A program made the position numbers and the translations under genes. Under the pieces are notes generated by a model. It was not told the origin of the DNA. It searched no databases and worked only from the letters and a program-made list of their open reading frames with translations. Positions 37,893-51,363 of a stretch of DNA of 64,000 nucleotides are shown piece after piece. The stretch spans positions 15,282,476 through 15,346,475 of the forward strand of contig OZ059894.1 in NCBI GenBank assembly GCA_964057225.1. The letters are read 5' to 3'. The DNA is from Auanema rhodensis. Its lineage: Eukaryota; Nematoda; Chromadorea; Rhabditida; Rhabditidae. Numbering within the stretch: position 1 is the first letter of the stretch; each line of letters opens with the position of its first letter.

Positions 37893-40056
37893 GTGCTGTA
37901 GATGAAAACCAAGGTTTCAACTGGTTGCAATGTTCGAACACGAGCACACGCTAGCGTTGAAGTAGGAATAAGGAATGTCCGCTATGATGTAGAGGAATGC
38001 GGAGTAGGAGTGGCTGAGAAGGAAGAAGGTGTGAAAATGGAGAGTTCGACAATGAACCACCCACAAGGAGACCGACTAACAGAAACAAAGTAGGAACATT
38101 CGGTTTAGTATGTGGTTGTCAGAAATCACGTTGCCGTAGTCGTCCTGTTCTCTTCAATGATTCAATTTGTCTGAGAGGAGAAAACGAGCAAGAATGGGAG
38201 TTAATGTAGAAAAATAGAACGAATAGTATGAAGGCTTGAGAGAGAGGAAAGAAGAATGAGACAGAAGTATGCTTTCTACCTTATTCGTCACAACATTAAT
38301 TGGCTCCGCCTCAAACTAGCAGAAGGAACATTTATGAGAGATTGAGAGAAACAGAGAACTGACAACATCTGAGGTTGTTTCTTCGCTCAGGTGTTTAATT
38401 TATACATACATGTATATATCTATAAAGAATAAGTGTATTGAGGAAGAAATAAAGATAGAAAAAACCAACAGGTGTAGAAATACATAAGAATAAAAAAGAA
38501 AATAACAAAATAAACATGAAACAACATAAAACAATATGAGAAATTGATGTAGGGAACAAGCTAAATCATCTCTCCAGAAACTTTGTAAAAGAAAGGAGAG
38601 AGTTACATGAATAGTTAATAATAGGAAGTAAGGAAGGAGTAGCTTACAAAGTTTACTTACTATAAAGTATTCACATATTTTCATATATATACAATTATAT
38701 TTTATAGTTTTTAACAGTTCAAACATGAATTTTTTTCATTTTTTGGTTAGTTTTTGCAGCTTAAATCTACATCTTATATACATTCATATGTATGAAAAGA
38801 TCATAAACAAATAAAAAGATATTTCTATTAATGCCTTCTTCCATCCACTTAATTGAGCTTTGAAAAGGATGAAATAAATATTAATGTTAACATTTCATTG
38901 ATTTTTGATTTAATGAAATTGGTTCTAATATAAATGACGCAGTTTTTGTTCTGCGTTCTCGGCTAAGACCTGAATTATGCTTTTTCGCAAAATATTCTTC
39001 CTGGTTTTTCTTTACAATTAGTAAATATTTAGGGTTGTTGAAAGAATTCAAATGAAAGAAAAATTTCCAAGCTTCTTCTGTCATTATTCATTAATCAGTT
39101 TGAGGTTGATGGTTACGTACAGAGGCAAAATCGAGATCAAAATCCAAGTGACAGAAATCATTGGCGGTAAATTGAAAAGGCAAAATTCTATGAATCGTCT
39201 CATCAACTAATGTTCAAGCTACAACTTAAAATCCATAGAATTCCGATATATGTGGCATGATGTTCAGACACAAAAAACCTGAGATTGTGTAGTACATATG
39301 AATACATATGTATGTATATCTTTATATATATTAATATCATACATTTATATGTATGTATATACATATATAGGATAGAAATATATGTATAGAATCATAATTT
39401 CTATTCAATTAGTCTAGCATTACTAATCATAGTGAAGGTAATGCTTGATATATTAGGCTTATTTCACATTCATTGCTACGACAAATGTTGAATTGTTCTC
39501 TAATATACCAAACAAACTATAGCAAATAGTTGAATAAATTTTCATAAAAAAAAGTTTCAAATGATAATAATTGTTCTTGGATGACTTTTTAAAGTTGTTG
39601 TTTTATTATTATATTTTGTGTTGTAAAAACGTCAGAATTGCATAAGTGTCTTCTTATCTAATAATTACCTTTAATATATATTTTCGAAAAGAAAGAAAAT
39701 TTCTCGAATTAGCTAGCCATTTGCTCAAAATAGTTTAAAAAAAAACATAAATATAACTAATAAATTATTTTGTTTTTACAAAAATAAATACTAAAAGTAA
39801 TGTTCAAATACCAACTCACCTTGATAGCAAAATTTGTCCAGATTCTTGACTTTTCCTGTTAATTGTTTTCCAGTAATTTTTTAGCGTAAAGAAATCTCTG
39901 CAAAAATGTTTCCAATTTTCAATCTATTTTTGGATATTAAGTCACTCACCTGTAGCTTTCCAAGCCGACTCTTTTGTCTAATTGTTTGATCGGTTCTGGT
40001 TCTGGTAAAGGTGCAGCTTTATCCTTATTTTTCTTCAATTTCTTGAAAACTGCCAT
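35989..40056 (-). CDS. Globin, isoform A (distal first exons, polybasic N-terminus)
   Basis: A 189-aa globin from five exons: 39950-40056, 39820-39897, 36561-36684, 36253-36351 and 35989-36150. It begins MAVFKKLKKNKDK, a basic, Lys-rich start with no lipidation signal, followed by a Pro/Glu-rich stretch. The globin fold starts at FFTLKNYWK (helix A). The CD region reads SMYPKL, so the nearly invariant CD1 Phe appears to be Tyr. The proximal (F8) histidine is in GKMHRTK. The C-terminal helices G and H end in KYLLEGFNG. An acceptor (TTTTCAG) ends 1 nt before the ATG. The exon at 39820-39897 ends in phase 2 and joins the shared exon at 36684, skipping the alternative exon at 37702-37892. Fold assignment is firm; heme ligand details are by-eye alignment, and function (oxygen binding, redox or sensing) is unknown. 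Confidence 0.88.
36685..37701 (-). other. Globin intron downstream of isoform B first exon
   Basis: A 1017-bp AT-rich intron before the shared third exon. I see no exon-like frame in it. It carries a TACATG/TGTATG-rich stretch near 36775-36830. Confidence 0.6.
37893..39819 (-). other. Globin intron and putative internal promoter
   Basis: This DNA separates the isoform A exons from the isoform B exon, so it should hold the isoform B promoter or outron. The 200 bp next to the B exon is less AT-rich (37900-38100, a 63-codon plus frame with no known content). Beyond it are purine-rich and TACATA-rich stretches. No TATA box or other clear core element was identified. Confidence 0.5.
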
Positions 40057-40446
40057 TCTGAAAATAAGAAAGATGTTTTCTATTTAGAAGAGTTATCTCT
40101 AAAAAAACTTTGAAAAGGGGGGTCTTTTACTTTTTTAAAATATTGTAATTCATCGATGACACAAAGAACTTCTAACTTTTTTCTTGTTTTTGAGGTAATA
40201 GCTTTCGTTTCAACGGCCCAAGTAGTTTTTAATTAGCTACAACTGATAATTCTCAATTAGGAACACGAAAACTCTGTCAAATTATTGGTTCAAAACTGTC
40301 TTAAAAAATACTTCAAACTTTTGAATCGATCAACAGTTTTCTAAAAAATATTTTACTTACAAGGGCATTATATTTAGAATGTAACTGGACTCAGTTTTTT
40401 GACCTGAATCTATATAAATTATAGCTTTGATACAAAAATAAAGTGA

Positions 40447-40535
40447 AGAAGAGAGAGATAGAGAAAGAGAAAGAGAGAAAAATGGAGATAGTGAGATAGA
40501 GATAGAGAGAGAGAGAGAGAGAGAAAGAAAGAAAA
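40447..40535. repeat. Imperfect GA microsatellite
   Basis: GA units with ATAGA and AAAGA interruptions, about 400 bp upstream of the distal globin start. Confidence 0.85.
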
Positions 40536-43403
40536 TGAATTGAAAGAGAAAGAGAACTTTAAAAAATGAATTGACAAGGTATGTATTGAAGTCAATTACA
40601 GATAATTAAAGATATATCTATATATATCTTTCTATATATATATATAGAGAGAGAGAGAATTTGGTTATTTATTGTTAGCAAATAAAATTAAAAAGAAGAT
40701 ACTAGAGACTAAAGAATTAGAATCATATAATAGTTGAATAGCAAATCAATACGAGATTTTTTAAATAATAAATAGAATGAAAAATCATATTTATATTAAT
40801 TCTTTGAGATGAAGAGAATGTTTAGAAAATGTTTGTTGTAGAGAAGAACAAGTTTGGATAAATTATATAGAATAGTTTAGAGATTTTCAGATAGTAATCA
40901 ACTTGCTGTGTGCAGCAAAAAGATTTTTTCAGAAGAAAAGTAATCAAGTATTTGAAAATTCTGAGCGAAAAATCAATGAAACTACTTAAAACAAAGAATA
41001 AACGCCATTAAATATTCTCAGTTTTAATCATATAATATTTAAAATTATCATAACTTATGCAGTCTTGTTCTTTTGATTAAAATCTACAACATTTAAAGAA
41101 AGTATAATTATAAATAATTAAATAATTCGTTTTAGTCATATTATATTAATAGATCATTGAGTCAAATGTTATTTGGCTTTACTGTATCCGCAGAATAGTC
41201 GACGCGTATTTTTTCTTCGAATTCTCTTCTCTTTCTTTCTTTCTTTCTTTTTATCTCTCTCTCATCCCTTCTATCACTTGTTATTTCAACAACTTTGCCA
41301 TTCTATTCTCTTCTCTCAAATCAACTTTCTCGCTCGAAATTCGCACGAAATCTGATTCTCTGCTGGTGATCCGGTTAAGGCTGCCCAGGTCAAGAAGCTA
41401 TCGATGAAATTACAACACATTTGCAAGAAAAATTGAGAAAAAAGAAGTGAAGACTAGTATTAAAGATACTACTAATGTAGTTGATACAGAATGCAAATGC
41501 AGCATTTTTGGTTTCAAATCTTTTGGAATCTTGAAGTATCGTTGACATTTGAAAGGCTGATTGAAAAGAAGCTATTCCCTCTTTGTGTGCTAACTAAGTC
41601 CAATAGAAGTTTGATTAGAAAGATAAAGAGAACGACAGAGAGACTACTTGTATTCAGTGTAAGCTGAGCAAATATTCTTTTTTTTTTCTTATTCACCTTT
41701 ATTATTACTTATTCAATCTTTTACTACTATTCTATGATATTAAGAAAGCTTTTCATTCATTTTGATAGATTTTACAAGCTAATGAGAATATACATATGTG
41801 ATGAATGCTTATGTAATTAAGAAAAAAATAAACAAACAACAATGTTTTTTCTTTTTTTTTACAAATATCTTGGAGACATTTCTAAATTTTTCTATCTATT
41901 TTTGATTTTTTAAAATTTTATTTTTCAAAAAAAAAAAAAAAAAAGATTTCAAATGAAATTGCGAATGATGTCGTCTTCTATCAAACGGCAAAACGACGAC
42001 AGGATCTCATAGGCTCTGTTCGAGCTCTTTTTCGTCCAATAGAATAAATGAATAATGTATGAATTTTAGTATGTGAAGAACAAAAATAGCAACAGAAATA
42101 GTAATAGTACTGGTAAAATGAGTTGTAAGAATAGTTGAAATACTAGTAAAACTAAAAAAAAATAAAAAAAAAAAGACGAGCAAGAAGTAGTTCTAGTGGA
42201 AGCAATTTGACTTCAAAAAAAAAAAAGAATATTCAAAATGCTTGATTATGTCGTCGTTTCTGTTCTCTACAGTTGAATAATTTGAAAACAATTTTTTTCT
42301 TAAAAAAACAATATCAGAACAGCTGACGATTTGTTTAGAATCATAAACATCACGATATGTATAACTATTTTATTGATCGATTTGATCAAATTGATGTAAT
42401 TAATTATCTAAATAATGCTTTTAAACTCAGAATATAAAGTATCCTACAAACTGAAAATTATTTATTTTTCATAGTTCGGAAAGAGAAAGTGTTCAGAGAC
42501 AAAAAAATTAAAAAAAAACTGCTGTTGAATATATGATGAAAGCTTATTATAGTTTTGATTTTAACAATGAGTTTTCTTCAATTATTGACAAATATTATAG
42601 AATATACATACATATAGGCATTCATATACCTACCTATTTTGCTTTAAATGGTGAGAGTTAGTAGTAAAACGAAAATTTTATAGTAATATACGTACTTGAA
42701 AAAATGTGAGCGACGACGAAACTACAAGCTTCTTCCGGATGAAGTACTGCAATAGTTATTCTGGAGCTATTAAGATCTGAAATGAGGTAAGAGTTTTCGA
42801 AATTTCAGAGATTTCATGACATGAAAAGAGCGAAGAAAATATAATTTGAAAACATCTGGATGTAGTTTTACGAATGAACAAAATTATTACATTTAGTTGA
42901 TGGAAATGAAGAAAATGTTTAAAAAAATTGATGCAAATGAGTCCCGGCTATTGTTAAGAAGCATGTGGAGCATGGTGAAGAGCACAAAGAGCTTTGAACG
43001 TCCGAATTATCAGAAGAGGATTGAAAAGACGAAGAAGGAGTGAACTAGAGAAAAGAAAGCAGGACATGAGAGATGATGAGTATGAGCGAGATAAAAAGAA
43101 AGAAAGGAGAAAAAGAGAAAAAGTTTTGAAATAGTTTTCAAGAAGAAGACGAAGCAGAAGAATAGTTTTCTTTCTCTGTTCTATTCATTTTCTCAATTCA
43201 ACGTTTTCGTTGCTTAAAATTAATGAGAATGAAAAGTATGTTGCAGAAAATATAATTGATCAGTTATAGTCATCAACATGGGAAAAATTTTAAAAATAAA
43301 ATAAAAAAAACAAAATAATAATAAAAAAAATATTTAGAATACTACTACATAATTTGAAAATTAAATGAGAAAAAAAATATTTTTTCATATTATTTCAAAG
43401 GGT

Positions 43404-43413
43404 GGGGGGGGGG
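43404..43413. repeat. Poly-G tract (G10)
   Basis: Ten consecutive G on the plus strand, flanked by GGT and TGGAGG, in otherwise A/T-rich DNA. A potential G-quadruplex former. Confidence 0.9.
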
Positions 43414-45540
43414 TGGAGGATATACATACATACATAATTTACAATCTTTCAAGGATAATTTGTAAAAACGAGATGATGAAGAAATATGTATAAGAAGAAG
43501 AATACAAAGGATATAATTTTGAAAAAGGATATAACTGTGGGTATGTGAGTGTGTCAAACATCACTTAGAAAATTACAAAAAGTTTGTAAGATACATAGTA
43601 TGCTTTATGAATGGTATCTAGAATAGTAATAGCTGTTGAAATAATCTTGAAAATAGTGATTAATTTAATTTTTTTTTCAAATTACATATATATATTAAAG
43701 AAAAATTGATTTGATATTGCAAAATAAAGAAATATTTATAGGATATGGATATAAACAACCGTTCATTACATAGCTAATAAACTGATATAGCTTGTGTAGT
43801 TCACGTCAAATTCACGTATAATACGACGTAATGTAGACGTGGTATTTGACGTTGGAAAAAAGAAAACACAGACTGATAACTATTCGTAATAATTATGAGT
43901 TGATTTTGTTTGTAAAGAGCTGACATAAATTGATGGGATATGATAGAAAAATGGTTATACATAGCAACGAAAGACCAAAATCAATAGGATAACATGAAGC
44001 TTGAGTGATGACATTATATATTTTCATGTCCATCATGTCATATTCATGAGCAGCACCAATAAATATTTACGTCACCGTTAGAAGGACAAAAAAACAAGTA
44101 CGGAAGAAATTAGTCTTATGTTTTTTTCACAGAAATAGATCAGGTTGTAAATGGCTTAGAATATGCTGTTATGTTGAAGTAAAAAAAATAATAAAACTAG
44201 CAATATTGAATTGAATTTCTGATATAGCATATACATAATATATAGAAGACGATCGAATAGGTTGTTTCTTAGAATAATTAGTAGAAGTATGATATAAGGT
44301 TAAGGGGGAGGCCAGAAATAGGAATGCATACAAGGTTTCATTCGTGTCTATGAAGCGTGTTCTAGAACTCCGGTCTTCTACGACCAGATGTCAATTAGTG
44401 AAGCATGTCATGTTATCTGTCCTTCGTTTGTGTGCGTCCCCCGGCTCTTCTCACTCCTTATTTCCTGAATTTCCTTCTTCATTTCTCTTTTGCAGGGTTT
44501 AATTTGCTGACCATTGCTCTAAAGCCATTGCTATCACTTCTTAAGCTTTCGGCTCATTGAACATGATCTCCTCTATCTATTTTGATCTTCCTTATTAACT
44601 TCATTGTTCTCTTATCAATGCATTGAATCAAGCTGATTCCAAAGAAGTAATTTGCAGCGAGGCATATGAAGGAACTCAATTACGAAAACAAAAATAAATA
44701 AAAGAACTTTTTGAGAAAAAGGAACAAAAAACAAATTCTTGAAAATCAATGACTGGATCTGTCGAATGATAGTCTTGTTCTAACTTGTTGCTTAGGCTTC
44801 GACTTTGAAATATTCATACGTTTTCGACTTATGCTCTTAAACAACTAATGGTGGTCGGAGGAATATTTAATGAAAGAAAAGCTTCCGGTCTAAGAATCGG
44901 ATAGAAAACTACTGCCAGCTGAAGCTGTGATTTGGAGCAAGAAAAAAAAAGATTTTTCTTTTCTCACTTCACGATTAGAGCTAGATGACATTGAAGGCGG
45001 CCATTCCCACGCCTGCACTTATACACGCGGACCGAAACGAATGCATTTCTGCGTAGAATGTTTGTGAAGTGAAATTTGTGAAAAAATAATAATCATTTGA
45101 ACGATTGAATTTCGCAGTAGAAATTGACAATTTTTCGCTTAAAAAAGTATTATTGTAAGGTTTCGACAAACTTTCTTACATCTACCTTGTTGGGAAAGAA
45201 ATGGAAGCAGGATAAGGCAAGAAATTGAAACAAAGACGAAAAATACAGAGATAGTGAGAGAATTAAGAAAATGCAAGAGATAAAGGGAATGTGAGTAGAT
45301 GAAGAGAAAATGGTAAGAAACAGAGAAAGAGAGGATATGTGTATGAAGCATAGAAGCTATTTTCTAACAGCATTTTCTCTTTACGGAAAATGAGAGGAGG
45401 AGATTAATGTGAGGAAATAGATGGCTTCAGACCACAAAATGCCTGGACGCAACTGGTAAACCCAAGTGTGAACGAGCAAACAAAGCCAAATTCTTATTTC
45501 TTTCTTATTCAAATCCCCCTTTTATCTTTCTTTTTTTTTG

Positions 45541-45554
45541 CCCCCCCCCCCCCC
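45541..45554. repeat. Poly-C tract (C14)
   Basis: Fourteen consecutive C on the plus strand, preceded by a T-run ending in G and followed by CT-rich DNA. The minus strand is therefore a G14 tract. Confidence 0.9.
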
Positions 45555-46014
45555 TCTTTCCCTGTCACAACCTGTTATGAAAGTTCCAAGCGCCGACTCT
45601 TTTTAAAAATCTAGCGAGAGCTACTTACGGATTAAAAACAGATATACAGCTAAAATAGAAACTAAGAACCAAATTCATAATGGGCGAGGAAGTTCGTTTG
45701 CTGTTGTTATGGTAGCCAGATACTCCATGAACAAGCGAACGATTAGAAGACATTGAAACGGAAACTTCGTGAATATCAGATCTGCTTCAATACATCCGAC
45801 TTTTTGAATTTTTATCCTCTCAATTAAGAAACATTTGTATTGGCCTTTTTTATTTCCCGCTTTTGAATTAGAAAAATCTAAACTCAGATTCTGAAGAATT
45901 AATGAAGCTGTTTTCTTTTTTTTGGTCGACTTTAGACTAGGAATCATCCAACAGTTCTCGAATAAAGTTGGCCTAACAATTGAAACCTATCTTCTACTAA
46001 ATTTTCATCAGCTG

Positions 46015-46020
<6 letters not shown>

Positions 46021-46054
<34 letters not shown>
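46021..46054. repeat. (TA)n microsatellite
   Basis: About 17 uninterrupted TA units. Confidence 0.95.
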
Positions 46055-46055
<1 letters not shown>

Positions 46056-49000
46056 CTACTCAGCTGAAATAAAGTAAGAGAATACTGATGCTTGTGTGAC
46101 GTAACATACGATTAAAACAATGCTCGTAGTACGCTGATTGGTTGCAACAATTACATTGGTACTACTGGTCACCATCTCATGGGAGCATGAACTGAGAAGG
46201 CGGAAGTGAGTGTCCGAGCATTATAGCTTATTTAGAGAATACAAAAGCTGTAAATATATGAGAGAAGGAATAAGAATAGCTTAAAGCTAAAAATAGAAAT
46301 ATTGCAACGTTAGAAATGAAAATGAAGGTTTTTTACAGGATATACATATCATATAGAGTGACATAGACGTCAATATAATCAGCGAATATTATCAGATTTC
46401 TTATTTAGACGACGAAACTTCAACATAACACCAGCTGTAAACCTAGCAGAGTGAACAAGCTGAGCTGCTTGATGCTCTTAAAACCTGTGAAGATCATGCA
46501 AAACTACAATTTGGACCTCCATAGAAGTCATGGTTGGAAGTCGTTTTTCGCTGTCAATGTGGATTCAATCTGTATGTCTGTCATCCGGAAAGAGACAGGG
46601 GACAACAAGCAAATCAAACGTGAAGAGAAAAGTATGAAGAGGAAAAAGAGATGGAGGAAATGAGGAAGAAATAGAGAGTAAAGGAGAGGCAAACAGTGAC
46701 TAAGGGAAAGACGGAATAAAGAGGTAGAAATACTAAAAAGAGAGAGGGAGAGAGAGAGAGAGGTAGAGAGAGAAAGAGAAAGAGAGGGGTGTATAAAGAT
46801 GGACGTGGCATCTGCCAGAAAACAGATCACTCAAGCTAATCTATGTCTAGAAATAACAATGGCCAATCTAAATCAAACATATAATCCACCCGTTGCACGC
46901 TTTCACACGCTGTTAATAGCCAATAGTTCTTTCTCTTTGGAAAAGATGGAGGAAAAGAATTTCTCGTCAACTAACAACCTGAAAACAGATCAAAAAATGC
47001 AGAGATAGAGTGTGTGATAGTATAAAGAAGGATGAGTGCTCGAGCTCCTAATGAACTGCCTAATGTATCAAATGGCTAATCAAGCAAGGCGCGAAGATCA
47101 GCCTTGATACGAAGTTAAAAATTTCAAATTCGATGATTACAGCAGGACATTTGAAGAGATTCTTGACGAATAGGACGGAAGATATTCATCAGACGGTGCA
47201 CGACAAAGCAATGATTCATAGCATAGCACATGAAGCCGTAAGCACTGAACGTCAACATGAGAGGGAAAATAAAGAGAGAAAGAGAGAGAGAAGGTGAGAG
47301 AGAGAAAGAGAAAGAGAGTAAAGATAAGGGATAGAGTCGTAAGAGCAAAACGATGAGTTAGAAAGCAACAAAAAAGAGGAAAAAGCGATACTTGATTGAG
47401 AAGACGTCTTTGTGTATGCGCGACTGCAAATCAAGATGACTATGAGCTTTGACGTTAGCATATGACGATTGAAGTTAAATAAGAAAGCGATATGTTGTTC
47501 GGTCAGTTGAGTTCAAATTCTTTTGATGTCCACATAGTTCATGTTTGACGAATTAACTATAAAAAATATATATTATATCATTTATATTTTTTTTTAAATT
47601 ATTGAAAATAAGATTATAATTATCAAAATTTCTGGAAAATTAAGGAAGTACAAATAAGTGTAAAGAAACGTTTGAATTTGATCAGTTGAAGAGATCTCTC
47701 AAATATAACAAAATAGCAAGTGATGTGAGCAAAAATGATTGAATGAATGTTAATTATTTAAAAGAGAGCATGCTTTATATGATCATTGCAGTAGATTCTT
47801 AAAATAATTATACTAATTATTAGTAAGAATTTTCATTTTTAAATAAAATAATTGTAAATGGCTGAAAAGGTTTGCTGAACTGTACCAAACTCTGCGAAAT
47901 CAACCGCGTTGCGTGAAAAAATTTGTAAAAAATGAAAAGAATATATACACGTGTTACGTCAAAATTTGAATGGTGCTAGTTGAATCAAAGAATGGTTTTG
48001 GAAAAAATTAAATCTGAATATAACAAGATGAGGAAGAGTTTCAATCTCGGAAAACGACTAATTTTATTGTCTAAACGCAGCATTTCGAGAGAATGAGGAG
48101 GTGAGGGAAAAGGGGTGAAGAAGGAATAAGAGAGAGAATTAGAGATAAAATTATGTGTCAGATTGGGGATCCGCTCTCCTTTTCAATCCAATTCACTGTT
48201 CTCACATTGCGGATGCAAGCTTAACAAGGGAGAAAAGCACAGGAAGAGGCAGCATGACGGACAGAAACGAGAAGTTTTGGGTTTGTTTTCAGAAGAGATT
48301 TGACTCAGAGTGCTTTACCACTATTGCTCTATGTGTGTGAATGTGTGACTTTTAGTTCACTGACATATGTATATGTTCTTATATTCATGGATTGATTTTA
48401 GTCAAATATGGCTATCTATCTACGTATTCATGTAAGAAACAATGTATGCATTGACGTCTGATTCTGTTAACAAAGTTTTGAATCCCCAATAGAAAATGGA
48501 CGACAACAATTCCCCGAAGGTCAAGTGCAGATAGCCTAAGGCTTTTTCATATTCTGTTGATAAAAGAGACAGTCAAAAAGGAAGAAAACTGCAGAGTTGT
48601 CATTGAAAGAGGAAGAACTTGATGCACACATACACTTTCAATCGTCAAAGCAACATCATTCAAATCATACAACATGAAGACTGATGTGAACTGGTAGGAT
48701 TTCATTTGAAGCTTCATTTAAGCATGATGAAGTGTTGTGACGAAATGAAATCGCGCTTCTGTAACATACATATATGCCTAATAGGAGTTTGAAAAAGATA
48801 AGTAGGAAACGCTGAAGAAGTTTCTGCACGGATAACCTATCAGCTTCTCCTGTTGCTCTCCCTTTTCTTGTGAAAATTGTGAAAAATAACAATTGAATTT
48901 GAATGTAATTTGAGATGTCTGTGAAAGAATTCAATTAGAGATCTAACAAAAATATTGGATGGCTAGGCAGGATAGATGCTGCAGGAGGAAAAAGATGCAG

Positions 49001-50376
49001 TTAAACGGAATAGGCTTAGCACAACGAGAAGTCTGAAGAAGGAATACACTGCCACATTCCTGTCTTCATCTTCTTCTCATTCATGTCTTCCTTCTGTTTT
49101 CTCGTTTTCTCCTCCAGTTATCTACTTTGCAGTCTCAACAATGTCATTCTGAACGCAAGTGTAACGACCACCTCATAGTGCCTAAGCACATGCCAAGCAC
49201 ACTCACTTGTATCTTTTCATAGTTCAGTTTAGCTATCCATAGTTCAAAAAACGATGAAAGTGAAAATTCAACATCGCTTTTCATAATTTTTGAGATTAAA
49301 TTAGATCTTTTTAATTATTTGCAGTTTATGTTAACATCGTCAAACTCATACAATGAGAAAACAAATGATACTAACATGGGATTGAAAAAATTAAATCTAA
49401 TAAAAGAATAAATATTTTGCGTTTCCATCTAACTTCATCATTTGTCAGGAAAAAAAGATAAAATAAGCTCTATGATGGTGCTAAGAAAGTGCAATTCGTA
49501 GATACTACTCAACTTATCAATTTTCTTCAATTTTATTACATTTCTTTTTAAAAATTCTTATTTTTTTATGGAAAATGTGAATATACATATGAATATGATT
49601 GATAAATCAAAAAAAATCGTTTTTTTCGTGTATAAATGTCATTTTAAATAAATAGAAAAGTATAACTTTGAGAACGAAACGTGAAAAAACGTGGGAACAA
49701 ATTCAAAAACAGAATAAGGATTTAAGATTAACAAGTAGCTTGGTAAGACACAAATCATAGTGCAAACTCAGCTAACAAAGAATAATATTTGAAGACAATG
49801 AAAGAAATATTTTATAACCGGAGATTTGACTATAAAACAGATTTTTTCTGCCATTGTCTCTGCTTTTTTCTTTTTTCATGTCTATACCGACCTAAGAATA
49901 TCCTGAAAGACAATATGCAACCAGTTGTGGGAGAAAGCGGAAACAGCAAAAGCAAGCTACTCCCGGTATAGCTACATGTATAGCTTGTGGTATTGCCACA
50001 AGTAAAATACGGAAGAATAGACAATAGTAGTTAATGTGCTCCAGAGAATTTAGTAAGACTGGTGAGCTTCAATGTCAGTAAAAATTGGAAAATGGCCAAG
50101 TTCAGAAAAAGGTTTCGGCTAGAAAATTGCTTACAATACAATGAATACTACTTGAACTAGACATAAGAAGAATAGAAACATGGTGACTTGAAAATTATAG
50201 AGAAGCGATTGAGAAACTGGAGAAGCCAATGATTTGAAATATGCAATTTAATAAGAAAACGTAAGCGGATAATATATAAACTGATAAAAACTTCTTATTT
50301 CAAGGCGATTAATCGAAAAAAAAACAAATACAATGAGAAAAAAGTTCTTTTTCTCAATTATTCGTCGTTTTCTCAT

Positions 50377-50413
<37 letters not shown>

Positions 50414-51335
50414 TTCTGTTTCTCTGATCTCTCTCTCTCTCTTCCAATCTCACTCACTCCCAATCACTCAATTCTTCTTATTATATTAGCAGAGATTTAA
50501 ACGAATAACTATTCTATGCCAAAGGAGGAGTGAGAAATAAGCATGTGTTCGGCAACGTGAGTCTTCAATTTTCACCCACCCTCTCCTCCTACTCCTTGGT
50601 TCACCATCTCGTACATGCTTTCTCTTCAATTCGTTTTCTATTTCTGCTTTTCGTTTGCATCTTTTTACCCCCCTAGTTTCTGTATATGTATGTACGTATG
50701 TGTATGTGTTCATGTGTGTGCCTCTTAGCATAAACAGAAAAATACGATGAAAAGAGGGTGGAAAAAATGTGCTTGACTGAATAGTTTCTTTTTTCTCTTA
50801 CAATCAATAGATTGATACATATGTATATATGAAATAACAAAAAAAAGCGTAAAGCTTGTTAGAGGCAAAAAAAAAAGGAAGAAGATTCTTTCAGCTTTTT
50901 TTCATGTACATGTACATACATATGTAGATGCATACATACATACATACATATACGCCTGATTCTACTATGTTTCTGCTTGCATTAAGTTTCTTCCAAGCCG
51001 ACCTAATTACGTGATATAAATTTCACGTCACGTGTGAAATTTGAATCGTATCATTTCGCACAGCGTTGACGTCTGAGATGGTTGCGTTTTTTTATTTCTC
51101 GGCATCATTGCAAACAGCTTTTCCCTTATTTGAAAGCTTTTAAAAGCGTTTCAACTCTAAGGGTAGATTCGAGGAAAAGATATATGAAGCGTAGTTTAAA
51201 ATTTTTAATCGGAATAGGGGTAAAATCCGGTCATCGTCATAATCCATGAGGCTAAATATAATAAGCTTCTGGTTATTCATTTTCAACATTTGTCTATTCA
51301 GCTTATCAGATAATGTAAGAATAGAAATGTATAAT

Positions 51336-51363
51336 ATACTATATACTATATACTATATACTAT
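51336..51363. repeat. Heptamer tandem repeat (ATACTAT)4
   Basis: Four perfect head-to-tail copies of ATACTAT. Confidence 0.85.

Noticed and set aside
44485-44505. CTTTTGCAGGGTTTAATTTG resembling an acceptor followed by a spliced-leader-like start
   Set aside because: Only the first bases resemble a nematode spliced leader; no donor, Sm site or snRNA-like structure follows.
46528-46830. 100-codon minus-strand frame rich in Ser/Leu/Phe
   Set aside because: It is the translation of GA/CT repeats. The same applies to frames at 534-855, 6251-6493, 45139-45351, 47124-47461, 50248-50463 and 52260-52743.
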